This document shows positions 36,277 to 49,898 of a stretch of 64,000 nt of DNA, piece by piece; position 1 is the stretch's first letter, and each line of letters starts with the position of its first letter. A program made the translations under genes and the position numbers. The notes beneath the pieces are model-generated. The model was not told the DNA's origin and made no database searches. It saw only the letters and a program-made list of their open reading frames with translations. Source of the DNA: Nevskiaceae bacterium (GTDB lineage Bacteria > Pseudomonadota > Gammaproteobacteria > Nevskiales > Nevskiaceae); contig SSEB01000015.1 of assembly GCA_008012115.1 (NCBI GenBank), forward strand, positions 29,157 through 93,156, given 5' to 3'.

Positions 36277-37778
36277 CCCGGGGCGCGACGCTACTGGGCC
36301 AGGGTCGCGGCGAACGCTGGATTTTCGCGGCCTTGCTGTTGCTGCTGGTCTGGCTGCCCCTGCCCTGGGGTAGCAATCGTCAGGGGGCGGAGGCTTTTTT
36401 CGGAATCATGGCGGGCGGTCTGTGTCTGGTTTACCTGGTACTTCAGGCATTGCGCCCAGCAGTCCGCAATTTCCAGCCTGGGGATTATTTCTGGCCGCTG
36501 CTGCTTTGGGGCCTGTGGCTGTGCTGGATTTATTTTCAGACCCTGCCCCTGTCGCTGGCGACCCTGCAAGTCTGGGCGCCCACGTTGGCGGCGACCTACG
36601 CCGATGTCTTTGGTGGCAACCTGGGGGAAGCCCGCTGGCCGATCAGCCTGCTGCCCGAGCGTACCCGCGATGCCTTGTCGCTGTCGCTCGCCTACTTTTC
36701 CCTTTACGTACTGGTGCTGGGATTGGCGCGCGACCGGGACCGTCTGCGAACGCTGGGACAAGCGCTGGTGATTTCAGCGCTGGCCCAGGCGGTTTACGGG
36801 GCCCTGATGACGATTTCGGGCTTCGAGTACGGCTTTTTTGAGAAAAAGACGGCCTATCTCGGCCTGGCGACGGGCACTTTCGTCAACCGTAACCATCTGG
36901 CGGGTTACCTGGAACTGGGTGCGGCGATGGCCATCGGACTGATCCTGGCCGATCTTCAAGCCGCAAGGCTCGATACCTGGAAGAAACGATTGCTGGCTCT
37001 GCTGAACTTTCTGTTCAGCACACGCCTCAGAATCCGTGTTTTTCTGGCGATCATCGTCGTCGGTTTGGTGCTGACCCGCTCGCGTGGCGGCAACTCGGCT
37101 TTTTTTACTGCGCTGATTGTGCTCGGGCCGGTCTATCTCTTTGTCAAGGAAAGGAAGCTTTTTTTGAAGAGTGCCGTGCTCTTTCTGAGTCTGCTCGTGG
37201 TCGATATTTTTATTTTCAGCAACTGGTACGGGCTGGAAAAACTGGTCACGCGCTTCGAGCAGACCAACGTGGAAACCGAAGCCAGAACCTACGCTTTCGC
37301 CGCTTACCCCGGGCTGATCGAGAAATACTCAACAACGGGTTCCGGCATGGGTACGTTTGCCGCGGTGTTCGGCAAGGACCAGCCGACGGATGCGGTGGGC
37401 TACTACGATCATGCGCATAACGATTACGCCGAGTTCCTGATCGAGGCGGGTGTGCCCGGATTCCTGCTTCTGGCGCTGCTGACCGGGCTCTCGGTGGTTC
37501 ACGCCGTCCGGGTCATTTTGCGGCGCAACGATCGCCTGCGCATCGGGATATGTTTTGCTTTTTTGATGGCGACAATGGAGTTGGCCATCCATAGCCTGAC
37601 AGACTTCAACTTGCAGATTCCTGCCAATGCTGCTACCTATATCGCGATGATGGCGATGGCAGGAGCCTGCAGCCAAAACAGTCGACGTCGGCGCAGGACC
37701 GCAGCCGATGCAGGCAAGACATCCGAGGCTGCCGTGGATGTTGCCGATCCGGGGACCAATGCAAAGGTGGAGCTATGA
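36273..37778 (+). CDS. O-antigen ligase family protein (third in locus)
   Basis: A 501-aa membrane protein with about 10-12 hydrophobic segments. GTG 36273 overlaps the TPR gene by 4 nt. The Wzy_C/O-antigen ligase core appears as TGTFVNRNHLAGYLELG, LTRSRGGNSAFFTALIV (conserved Arg-x-Arg), and the large-loop segment YDHAHNDYAEFLIEAGVPGFLLLALL with the conserved His (HAHNDYAE). It has the HNxxLE-type motif of true ligases/polymerases more clearly than the tandem pair at 26.1-28.8 kb. The C-terminus is Arg/Ala-rich and soluble. Confidence 0.88.
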   Translation: MTRGATLLGQGRGERWIFAALLLLLVWLPLPWGSNRQGAEAFFGIMAGGLCLVYLVLQALRPAVRNFQPGDYFWPLLLWGLWLCWIYFQTLPLSLATLQVWAPTLAATYADVFGGNLGEARWPISLLPERTRDALSLSLAYFSLYVLVLGLARDRDRLRTLGQALVISALAQAVYGALMTISGFEYGFFEKKTAYLGLATGTFVNRNHLAGYLELGAAMAIGLILADLQAARLDTWKKRLLALLNFLFSTRLRIRVFLAIIVVGLVLTRSRGGNSAFFTALIVLGPVYLFVKERKLFLKSAVLFLSLLVVDIFIFSNWYGLEKLVTRFEQTNVETEARTYAFAAYPGLIEKYSTTGSGMGTFAAVFGKDQPTDAVGYYDHAHNDYAEFLIEAGVPGFLLLALLTGLSVVHAVRVILRRNDRLRIGICFAFLMATMELAIHSLTDFNLQIPANAATYIAMMAMAGACSQNSRRRRRTAADAGKTSEAAVDVADPGTNAKVEL

Positions 37779-38623
37779 ATAAATCACATTTCCTCGTGGC
37801 TGCAGTTGCTGTCGTCATGCCCTGCCTGGCGGCATGGGCGAGTGCGCCGAGCGGCCGTGTTCTCGGTACCGACGGCGGCGTGCTGATCCAGCATGGTGTC
37901 CAAACAGACATGGCGCGCAGTGGCTCCGTGATCGGCGTCGGCGACACCATCGTGACGACGGACACCGGCTCCGCACAATGGCAGATGGCCGATGAGTCGA
38001 CGTTCGCGATGGCGCCTGACAGCGGCCTCAAGATCAACCGTTATGAAATGCCGAGCCAGGGAAGTCATGGCGCCGCGACCTACTCCCTGCTGCAGGGTGC
38101 CGTGCACATGGTGACCGGCAGGATTGGTGGCAGTGTCGCTGCAGCCGACGGGTCGGCGCGCGTGCGACCGGTTGTAGATCGCGGCGGATTCAATCCGGCC
38201 TACCTGATCAAGGTGGCGGCGCTGCCGGCTGCGCCGGTTGTCTTGAAGAGTGCCTTCGCGAGCGTGGCCGCACAGAGTGCCGACGTCGCGATTTCACAGT
38301 CCAGCTCCCAGTTCGGCATGATCGTCAACAAGGGCGCGGTGACGGCCTGCAATGGCGCCGGCTGCGCCGGCGCATCAGCCGGTCAGGCCGTGATGGTCCC
38401 TTGCGCCACCTGCAAGCCGGTGGTGGTCTCGCCCAATACGCTTGCGGCGCTGAGTGATCTGCTGTCGACGACGCTGGCGATTAGCGTCACCAATCCGCCG
38501 GTGCGGGTGGAAGCGACGACCGATCCGCGCACGCCTGCGCCGTCGGGGCCGGGATGTGTGGGCGCGACGGCGCAAGTGCAGGCAGGCGCCTGCGGGCCGC
38601 CGCCGCCGGTCAGCCCCAATTGA
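37775..38623 (+). CDS. Secreted FecR-domain protein
   Basis: A 282-aa protein with signal peptide MNKSHFLVAAVAVVMPCLAAWA. Residues about 30-130 match the FecR domain (GRVLGTDGGVLIQHGVQTDMARSGSVIGVGDTIVTTDTGSAQWQMADESTFAMAPDSGLKINRY), here without a sigma factor nearby. The tail is Cys-containing (CNGAGCAG, CATC) and ends Pro-rich. ATGA overlap with the previous gene. It is the last gene of the exopolysaccharide run before a strong terminator. Such proteins may sense or bind the polymer. Confidence 0.8.
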   Translation: MNKSHFLVAAVAVVMPCLAAWASAPSGRVLGTDGGVLIQHGVQTDMARSGSVIGVGDTIVTTDTGSAQWQMADESTFAMAPDSGLKINRYEMPSQGSHGAATYSLLQGAVHMVTGRIGGSVAAADGSARVRPVVDRGGFNPAYLIKVAALPAAPVVLKSAFASVAAQSADVAISQSSSQFGMIVNKGAVTACNGAGCAGASAGQAVMVPCATCKPVVVSPNTLAALSDLLSTTLAISVTNPPVRVEATTDPRTPAPSGPGCVGATAQVQAGACGPPPPVSPN

Positions 38624-38638
38624 GCTTGCATCGCTGCC

Positions 38639-38671
38639 AATAAAAAGCCCCGCGTCGCGGGGCTTTTTATT
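38639..38671. terminator. Strong bidirectional intrinsic terminator
   Basis: 15-bp stem: AATAAAAAGCCCCGC (38639-38653) with its complement at 38657-38671 and a 3-nt loop. The GC core is flanked by an A-run on one side and a T-run on the other, so it terminates both the plus-strand exopolysaccharide run and the minus-strand fadH-like gene. Confidence 0.93.
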
Positions 38672-38681
38672 GGCCGTGCAC

Positions 38682-42214
<3,533 letters not shown>

Positions 42215-42256
42215 TTTCCCTGGGCAATCGTGCAAGAGCGGGTGGCCGTGCGGCTG

Positions 42257-43684
42257 CTACTGCAGGCGCTGCAGAACCTCGTCGAAGTGCGTCGGCAGCA
42301 GGGCCAGCATGCCAGTGTTGAACTGCTGCTCCACCCACTGCGGGTCCTGCGCCTTGGCGGTTTCCAGCAGCGCGGTCTGGGGATAGCCGGCGAAGGACTT
42401 GGCGGCGAAATCGATGGAGGTCTTGGCGAAACTGGGCCGCAGCGTGACGCGGATGCCGCCGGCCTCGCGCGTGGTCTCGAACACCGGGCTCACCGCCAGA
42501 TGCCTGGCGTTGAGCCAGGGACGGTGCGGCGTGGTGAAACCCCTGAAGCGCTGCGGATCGGTCACCAGCACGCTGATCTCGGTGTCCTTGCCCTCGGCCA
42601 CCGCCGCTGCGCGCGCCTCGCCGCGCAGCCAGCGCGGCGCGCCGTAGTAGGCATCCGGCATCGCCGGGATATCGATGGCCACCTCGCGGCCTGCCGGCGC
42701 GCAGCTTTCAAAGAACGGCAGATAGTCCTCGATGCGGGTGAAGAAGTTCTGGCAGAAGCGGTAATGACGCTTGGGGTCGATGCGCTTCACGCTGTTGGCA
42801 AGACCCCACACCGAGTCGAAGAAGGTCCAGCCGCTGTCGCGGGTGACGCGGATGGCCTCGCGGGCGAAGGTGCGCTGCGCCGGAATCTCCGGCAGACAGG
42901 TGGAGGAGAACACGCCGTCGAAGCTGCCATCGTTGAACGGCAGCGGGAACTGCACGTCGTGGCAGATGAAGCTGCCCTGCGGGCAGACGTACTGGCGCGT
43001 GATCAGCAGGTTGATGAACTGGCCGTCGAGACAGACGACCTCGCGATTGCGGCCGTCGGCGGCGAGCAGATTCTCGAAGATGCCCTGGCCGCAGCACAGC
43101 GACAGGATGCGGCCGTCGAGTGGCAACTGGCCCAGTTGCATCGCCAGCGTATTGACACGCGGCGCGAAGAAGCGGGAGATGAAATACGAATTGAGCACCG
43201 CGCCCAGCGGCGTCTTGCGCAGGTTGAAGCGTCGCGCCCACTTGCGGACACCGTAAAGCCGGGGACGATGGCCCAGCACCTCGTGCCGCGCGGACTCGGC
43301 CAGATACCGGGCTTCGGCGATGGTGAGCGCCTGGTTCATGCGTGCGCAGAACGGCAGGTAGGCGCCGGCGCGGCCGTCGATCAGCTCCGCCGCCAGCGGC
43401 ATGTGGCGACGCATCCACGACAGCAGGCCAGGGACATCGTCCTTCTGCAAATGACGGATGGCGGCGACCTGCAGCGGCACGTAAGGCTGCAGGTCCTCCT
43501 CAGCGCCACCATAGGCCTTGCTGAGGCTCAGCAGCAGCACGCCATCGACGATGGGAAACTGGAAGCAGCGGCACTCCAGCACGCCGTAGCGGATGCGCTG
43601 CGCATCGCCCCGACAGTCTTTTGCAATATGGAAAGTGCCCGCGCAGTACGGGCAGTTCATGTCGGCGATCAGCTTGCGGTCCAT
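42257..43684 (-). CDS. Class I SAM methyltransferase with N-terminal zinc-ribbon-like segment
   Basis: A 475-aa protein. MNCPYCAGTFHIAKDCRG...ECRCFQFPIVDGVLLL at the start is a Trm112-like Cys pair segment. The SAM site is ILSLCCGQGIFENLLAADGRNREVVCLDGQFINLL near residue 195, with FNDGSFDGVFSSTCLPEI as motif IV region. ATG 43684 is used; the frame upstream shows no homology. Substrate unknown. It is upstream of the PslG-like hydrolase on the same strand, separated by copy 4 of the 110-bp element. Confidence 0.72.
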   Translation of the reverse strand: MDRKLIADMNCPYCAGTFHIAKDCRGDAQRIRYGVLECRCFQFPIVDGVLLLSLSKAYGGAEEDLQPYVPLQVAAIRHLQKDDVPGLLSWMRRHMPLAAELIDGRAGAYLPFCARMNQALTIAEARYLAESARHEVLGHRPRLYGVRKWARRFNLRKTPLGAVLNSYFISRFFAPRVNTLAMQLGQLPLDGRILSLCCGQGIFENLLAADGRNREVVCLDGQFINLLITRQYVCPQGSFICHDVQFPLPFNDGSFDGVFSSTCLPEIPAQRTFAREAIRVTRDSGWTFFDSVWGLANSVKRIDPKRHYRFCQNFFTRIEDYLPFFESCAPAGREVAIDIPAMPDAYYGAPRWLRGEARAAAVAEGKDTEISVLVTDPQRFRGFTTPHRPWLNARHLAVSPVFETTREAGGIRVTLRPSFAKTSIDFAAKSFAGYPQTALLETAKAQDPQWVEQQFNTGMLALLPTHFDEVLQRLQ

Positions 43685-43816
43685 CGGCGTGTCGGTCCTC
43701 GTGGTCGTTGTTCGCGGCTGGCAAGAGCCGCGGTGCGCAGAGCATGCAATAGATACGGATGCGCCGGCTCCGTCAATCGGCAATTGGCGACAGTTTGGCG
43801 TCGCCGCCGGCGAGGC

Positions 43817-44787
43817 TCAGGGATGGCGGCTGAACACCGAAAGCTTGCTGCCGTAACCCGGCGTCGGCGGCAGCACGACCAGGCCTTTTTCGGTGACGAC
43901 GAGATCGGTGGCCGCGAACAACGGCGGGCGCCCGAGCTTGACCGAGGACGGGTTCTGGAAACTCAGCGGATCGGTCTGCGACACGATGGTGCCGGTGGCG
44001 TCGATCAAGGCAATCTGCCCGTTGCTGTACAACGCCGCCAGCACGCTGTCGCCGACGATGCCCAGATCGTCCGGCAGGCTGGGGAAGGTGCCCAGCGTCC
44101 TGACCGGGCCGGGTGAGCCATCGGCCTGGATGTCGACCGTGCGGATCGCGCCAAAGGTCACGGTCGCGGCATCGCTGTCGCTGAAGACCAGGGTGTTGCC
44201 GCGGCGCTGCAGGCCGTTGGGGAAGGAGAGACCGCTGGTGAGCCAGTCGGTCTGCTCTATCACCTTCGTGGGGTCGGCCGGGTCGAAACGCAGACGCAGG
44301 ATCTTGGGCGCCGGCAGCGAGGAACCCGCCGGCCCGTTGACGATGTACAGCGCGCCGTCCGGTCCGCTGGTCACGCCGTTGGGCGAGGCCACGCCGAGCG
44401 CGTGGATGACCTTGAACGCCATCGGCGTGTCGCTCAGGCGCGCGGCGTAGAGATTGCCGTCGAAGGCGGCGGCGTAGAGCGTGTCGCCGCGTTGCGCCAG
44501 ACCCGTGTAGTTGGCCTTGCCGGCGGCCAGCGCGGTGGCATGCCAGCCGGCGGCATCCCGGGTGATCTCGTAGACGCTGTCGCTGCCGGAAACGAACAGG
44601 CGGCCGTCCGGTGTGAACAGCGTGTTCTCGGCGCTGGGAATGTCGAGGAGCTGCGTCTTGGTCCCGCAGCTGGAGGCGACGCAGAGCGCCGCCGGATTCA
44701 CCGATGCGGTCTGCGGATCGGCATCGCCGCCGCCAGCGCAGCCGGCCAACGTCAGCATGGCCAGCAGCGCCGGTGGCAGCGCGCGCA

Positions 44788-44788
<1 letters not shown>
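43817..44788 (-). CDS. Lipoprotein with beta-propeller (SMP-30/NHL-like)
   Basis: A 323-aa protein. MRALPPALLAMLTLAGCAGG is a lipoprotein signal with lipobox LAGC. The body carries repeated propeller-type strands (NTLFTPDGRLFVSGSDSVYEI, ASPNGVTSGPDGALYIVNGP, FPNGLQRRGNTLVFSDSD), as in SMP-30/gluconolactonase or NHL proteins. It probably faces the periplasm. Its ATG overlaps the thiolase stop by 1 nt (TGATG), giving translational coupling with an unrelated enzyme. Function unknown. Confidence 0.75.
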
Positions 44789-45975
<1,187 letters not shown>

Positions 45976-46195
45976 GAAACGCGCTCCGAGATCATTGGAA
46001 AAATCGGCCGCCATTATCGCCCGAGCGGCCGCTCGCCTGCATTGCTGCGGCCTGGCGCCTCAGCGCGGTGCGATCACCACGGCGACGTGCCGGCCGGTGC
46101 AGGATCGCGGGCGAGTGCTTGCGGACTCGCCGCAGGGCTGCGGCCACTGGCAGTCGAGGGCCGGTGCACTGCCCTCTGGGCCAGCGTGACAACGG

Positions 46196-46305
46196 CACCC
46201 GCTCGCAGGGATTGCCCTGGGGAAAATGTTATTAAATATACCACAAATACATATTTAATAAATAAAATATCACGATATGGACGCCCTGCCGCCGGCGAGC
46301 GGGTG
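46196..46305. repeat. 110-bp AT-core element, copy 5
   Basis: Left repeat CACCCGCT 46196-46203, core 46228-46273 (starts GTTATTAAATATA, ends ATCAC rather than AAC), right repeat AGCGGGTG 46298-46305, arms 24 bp. End-to-end core dyad is weak, but there is a perfect 11-bp inverted repeat TTATTAAATAT / ATATTTAATAA at 46229-46239 and 46251-46261. It lies 27 bp after the small lipoprotein's stop and 220 bp upstream of thiolase, in a 357-nt intergenic stretch in which I see nothing else. Confidence 0.87.
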
Positions 46306-46332
46306 ACGCAGAAAACGTGGTTCCGTGCGTGC

Positions 46333-46611
46333 TTACGGCTCGTCGTTGCCGCGCAGCGTCTTGAGCGCGACCTTGTCGCCGGCAAAGGTGATGCTGATGG
46401 TCTGCTTGCCGCCCTTCCAGGTTTCCGTGGTCATGGTCAGCCCGCCGATGCCACCGCCGGAGGCCTCGTCGGGGGAGCCGAGGATGCCGTGCACCTCGTC
46501 GCGGCTCATGCCGGAGGAAATCTTGGCGTAGTTGTCGGCGGTGACGCGCGAGCAGGCGGCGAGCAGCAGCAGCGCGGCGGCGGAGGCTAGCACGGGCAGG
46601 CGGAGGGTCAT
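46333..46611 (-). CDS. Small SmpA/BamE-like lipoprotein (DUF3862 type)
   Basis: A 92-aa lipoprotein: signal MTLRLPVLASAAALLLLAAC with lipobox LLAAC. The mature part NYAKISSGMSRDEVHGILGSPDEASGG follows the BamE/SmpA-type pattern (GMS-x3-V-x2-ILG-x-P), and ends in GNDEP. Probably outer-membrane anchored. Partner unknown. The start at 46611 is fixed by the signal peptide. Confidence 0.82.
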   Translation of the reverse strand: MTLRLPVLASAAALLLLAACSRVTADNYAKISSGMSRDEVHGILGSPDEASGGGIGGLTMTTETWKGGKQTISITFAGDKVALKTLRGNDEP

Positions 46612-46672
46612 GGCGGTTCCTGGGGTGAATGAGGGTCGGGCTGATCTTGCCTGAACGCGCGGGCGCCGTCGC

Positions 46673-47791
46673 TCAGCCCAGTGCCTGCGCCAGGTCGGCA
46701 ACGAGGTCATCGGCATGCTCGAGCCCGATGGACACGCGCAGCAGGTTCCGTGGCGTGCGGGTGTCCGGGCCTTCGACCGAGGCGCGGTGCTCGATCAGGC
46801 TCTCGACGCCGCCGAGGCTGGTGGCGCGGGTGAACAGGCGCACGCGCGCCGCCGCCGCGATTGCCGCCGCCTCGCCGCCGCGAATCTGTACCGACAACAT
46901 GGCGCCGCCGCCCCGCATCTGCGCCATCGCCAGCGCATGGCCCGGGTGCGAGGGCAGGCCGGGATAGTGCACCGCCTCGACACGCGGATGCGCCGCCAGG
47001 AATTCGGCGATGCTCTGCGCGCCGGCCGCCTGTGCACGCACGCGCAGCGGCAGCGTGGCGATGGAGCGCAGCAGCAGCCAGCAGTCGAACGGCGAAGGCG
47101 TGGCGCCGCCCTTGGTCTGCAGGTCGCGGATGCGCTGGACCAGGGCGCCGTCCTGCCGTGCGATGACGGCGCCGCCCAGCACATCGCTGTGACCGCCGAG
47201 ATACTTGGTGGTGGAGTGCATGACGAGATCGGCGCCCAGCGTCAGCGGCTGCTGCAGCACCGGTGTGGCGAAGGTGTTGTCGACCACGCTGAGGGCGCCG
47301 GCGTCACGCGCCAGGGCGGTCAGCGCGCGGATGTCGGCGACCTTGAGCAGCGGGTTGGACGGCGTCTCGATCCACAGCAGGCGCGTCTGCGGCGTCCACG
47401 CGCGCCGCACGGCGTCGAGATCGGTGAGGTTCGCGACCGTGTAGTGCAGGCCCCAGCGGCTCATCAGGTCGCGCAGGATCACCACCGTGCCCCAGTAGAG
47501 ATCGTCCGGCAGGATCACGTGATCGCCGGGTTGCAGCGCCTGCAGGATGCCCAGGGTGGCCGCCGAGCCGGACGGGAAGGCTACCGCCGCGGCGCCGCCT
47601 TCCAGCGCCATCAGGGCTTGCTCCAGGGCGCTGCGGTTGGGGTTGGCGGTGCGGCTGTAGATGTGGCCGTGCGGAAAGCCGCCGTCGGCGGCGCGTTCGA
47701 AGGTGGTCGACAGGTTGATCGGCGGCGTGATGGCGCCGGAGTCGCCGTCGATGCGGCGGCCGGCGTGGACGGCGAGGGTTTCGAGGTTCAT
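46673..47791 (-). CDS. Trans-sulfuration PLP enzyme (cystathionine gamma-synthase-like)
   Basis: A 372-aa Cys/Met-metabolism PLP enzyme. MNLETLAVHAGRRIDGDSGAITPPINLSTTF is the family N-terminus, YSRTANPNRSALEQALMALEGG the conserved substrate loop, and HSTTKYLGGHSDVLGG carries the PLP Lys. The C-terminus has FTRATSLGGVESLIEHR with the conserved Ser/Gly/Glu triad. Cystathionine gamma-synthase, beta-lyase and O-succinylhomoserine sulfhydrylase cannot be told apart with certainty. Confidence 0.9.
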   Translation of the reverse strand: MNLETLAVHAGRRIDGDSGAITPPINLSTTFERAADGGFPHGHIYSRTANPNRSALEQALMALEGGAAAVAFPSGSAATLGILQALQPGDHVILPDDLYWGTVVILRDLMSRWGLHYTVANLTDLDAVRRAWTPQTRLLWIETPSNPLLKVADIRALTALARDAGALSVVDNTFATPVLQQPLTLGADLVMHSTTKYLGGHSDVLGGAVIARQDGALVQRIRDLQTKGGATPSPFDCWLLLRSIATLPLRVRAQAAGAQSIAEFLAAHPRVEAVHYPGLPSHPGHALAMAQMRGGGAMLSVQIRGGEAAAIAAAARVRLFTRATSLGGVESLIEHRASVEGPDTRTPRNLLRVSIGLEHADDLVADLAQALG

Positions 47792-47898
47792 GGGGTGATC
47801 CGGGCAGACACGGTCAAGCTTAGAGCCTGTCGGGCGCCATTTCATCCGTGCCGGGCATCCCGGGCGGGCCTTGGATAAAATGCGCGGCCTCGAGCGCC

Positions 47899-49650
47899 AT
47901 GGGCGCGGACTTCCCCGATATGACACTGGCTTCCTTTTCCTGGCGCGCCGCCGCGCGGCTCTTGCTGATCGGCCTGCGCTACACCGTCGCCGCCTTCGCG
48001 GCGTACTGCGCGCTGGAAAACAGCGACGATTGGGTTGGCGGCGTGATGAACGCCAGCCTGCTGCTGCTGCCCTTCCTGCTGGCGCTGGCCATCACCGGCC
48101 GCCGCGTCGGCAGCCTGTCGATCGCCTCGCTGCTGACCGTCTTCCTCTACGTGCTCGGCGAGCTGAAGTTCAAATACTTCGGCGACCGCCTCTCGGTGAT
48201 GGACTACAGCTTCGTGATCGAGCCCGCCAACTGGGCCATCGTCTGGCGCTATCCCACGCTGTGGGGCGCGCTGGCGGTGTTTTCGGGCGTGGCGGCGCTG
48301 CTGGCGATGGACGCGCTCACCGACCGCCGCGCGTTCGCGCCGCTGGGGCCGCGCTGGCGCCTGGGCGCGCTGCTGCTGTTCGCGGCGCTGGGGGGATTCG
48401 ACTACGCCAATCGCCATCATCACCAGTGGGAGGTGTTCCGCGACGATGCCGACTGCGGACCGATGCACACCTGCGGCGTGATGAGCCGCCTGATCTACTC
48501 GACCAACGTGTTCGAGTTCGCGCCGCCGGCGCACGACGACGATCCCACGCTGTTCGTGACGCGGCGCGGCCTGCTGCCGCCGCTGCAGGCGCCTGCCGCC
48601 GCCACGCCGTTGCCGGACATCGTCGTCTGGCTCAACGAGTCCACCTTCAATCCGCTCAACTTCAGGCTGCCCAATGCGCACCTGCCGCGGATGGAGATGT
48701 TCGAGGACAACGAGCGCACCCGCGCCTCGGGCCTGCTGCGCGTGCATACCTTCGGTGGCAAGACCTGGCTGTCGGAGTTCTCGATGCTCACGGGCCTCGT
48801 GCCCGACGACTTCGGCGCGATGCGCAACCTGGTGTTCAACAGCGTCGGGCCCAAGGTCAATTCCAGCCTGGTGCGTCTGCTCAAGGCCAATGGCTACCGT
48901 ACCGTGGTGCTGATGCCGACGATGAAGCGCTTCTACGGCGCCGGGCGCACCTACGAGGGCATGGGTTTCGACGAGGTGCTGACGCTGCGGGACTTCCATG
49001 AATACGACAAGATTCCGGGCGACGAGTGGGACATCGCCGACAGCGACCGCCTGTCGGAGGCGGCGCGCAGCCTGATCACGCGCCATCGCAATGGGCCCAA
49101 GCGCGACCAGCCGATCTTCCTCTACATGCTGTCGGTGCACGAGCACGCGCCGTACTCGAAGAAGACCAAGATCGCCTACAACCTGGAGCGCAGCGGGCTC
49201 AAGCGCGATCTCGCCGCCAAGCTCACCGACTACATCAACAAGCTGCGGCTGCTCAATGTCGGCGTCACCGCGATGGACAACTACCTCGCGCGCTCCGGCG
49301 ACCGCCGCATGCTGTTCGCCTACTTCGGCGATCACCAGGCGTATTACGAGGACGATTCGCCGCCGTATCGCTACGAGTTGCGCAACGCCAAGAACATCAC
49401 GCAGTTCCAGCTTCGCGCCAATTTCGGCCCGCCGTCACTGCCGCGGTTGCCGCTGACCGACATCGCCTTCCTGCCCAGCCTGGTGGCCGATTACGCTGGC
49501 GTGAAAAAAGATGATTACTTCGAGGCGCTGTCCGCGATGCGCCGGCTCTGCGAGGGCAAGCTCGAGGACTGCGAGGACCAGACGCTGGTCAGCAGCTACA
49601 AGGGCTACATCTTCAGCGACGGCCTTGGCCTGTTTGCGGAGCGCCGCTAG
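47899..49650 (+). CDS. Membrane-bound alkaline-phosphatase-fold transferase (MdoB/LtaS-like)
   Basis: About 583 aa. Four or five N-terminal helices (residues 15-170) precede a periplasmic sulfatase/alkaline-phosphatase-fold domain. PDIVVWLNESTFNPLNF is the first metal-binding motif, RVHTFGGKTWLSEFSMLTGL holds the region of the catalytic Thr, and RMLFAYFGDHQAYYEDDSPP the C-terminal metal His. The pattern is that of phosphoglycerol/phosphoethanolamine transferases (MdoB-like). ATG 47920 is an alternative start. Monocistronic. A perfect GC hairpin overlaps its stop codon. Confidence 0.8.
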   Translation: MGADFPDMTLASFSWRAAARLLLIGLRYTVAAFAAYCALENSDDWVGGVMNASLLLLPFLLALAITGRRVGSLSIASLLTVFLYVLGELKFKYFGDRLSVMDYSFVIEPANWAIVWRYPTLWGALAVFSGVAALLAMDALTDRRAFAPLGPRWRLGALLLFAALGGFDYANRHHHQWEVFRDDADCGPMHTCGVMSRLIYSTNVFEFAPPAHDDDPTLFVTRRGLLPPLQAPAAATPLPDIVVWLNESTFNPLNFRLPNAHLPRMEMFEDNERTRASGLLRVHTFGGKTWLSEFSMLTGLVPDDFGAMRNLVFNSVGPKVNSSLVRLLKANGYRTVVLMPTMKRFYGAGRTYEGMGFDEVLTLRDFHEYDKIPGDEWDIADSDRLSEAARSLITRHRNGPKRDQPIFLYMLSVHEHAPYSKKTKIAYNLERSGLKRDLAAKLTDYINKLRLLNVGVTAMDNYLARSGDRRMLFAYFGDHQAYYEDDSPPYRYELRNAKNITQFQLRANFGPPSLPRLPLTDIAFLPSLVADYAGVKKDDYFEALSAMRRLCEGKLEDCEDQTLVSSYKGYIFSDGLGLFAERR

Positions 49651-49805
49651 CGGCGCTCCGTGCAGGCGCCGCGCCGGTTCAGCTTGCATTCAGGGGGCGG
49701 CGCGCAGGATGGTGTCGTTGCGATGCCGGTTCCCGACGTTTCGCGTCGGCACCCGGCCCACTCCTCCCCCGATCCCCAGCCGGATCCGGCATCGCGATAT
49801 GCAGC

Positions 49806-49842
49806 AGCCCGCCGGTGCACGGATGTGCCGGCGGGCTTTTTA
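49806..49842 (+). terminator. Intrinsic terminator after the MdoB-like gene
   Basis: About 12-bp GC stem GCCCGCCG-(bulge)-GCAC / GTGC-CGGCGGGC (49807-49836) followed by TTTTTA. It ends the transcript of the MdoB-like gene, about 60 bp before the patatin gene on the same strand. Confidence 0.85.
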
Positions 49843-49898
49843 GTGCCCTCGGTATCCCGGCCATAAAATGATGGCCATGATCGTGGTGAGGATGTTCC

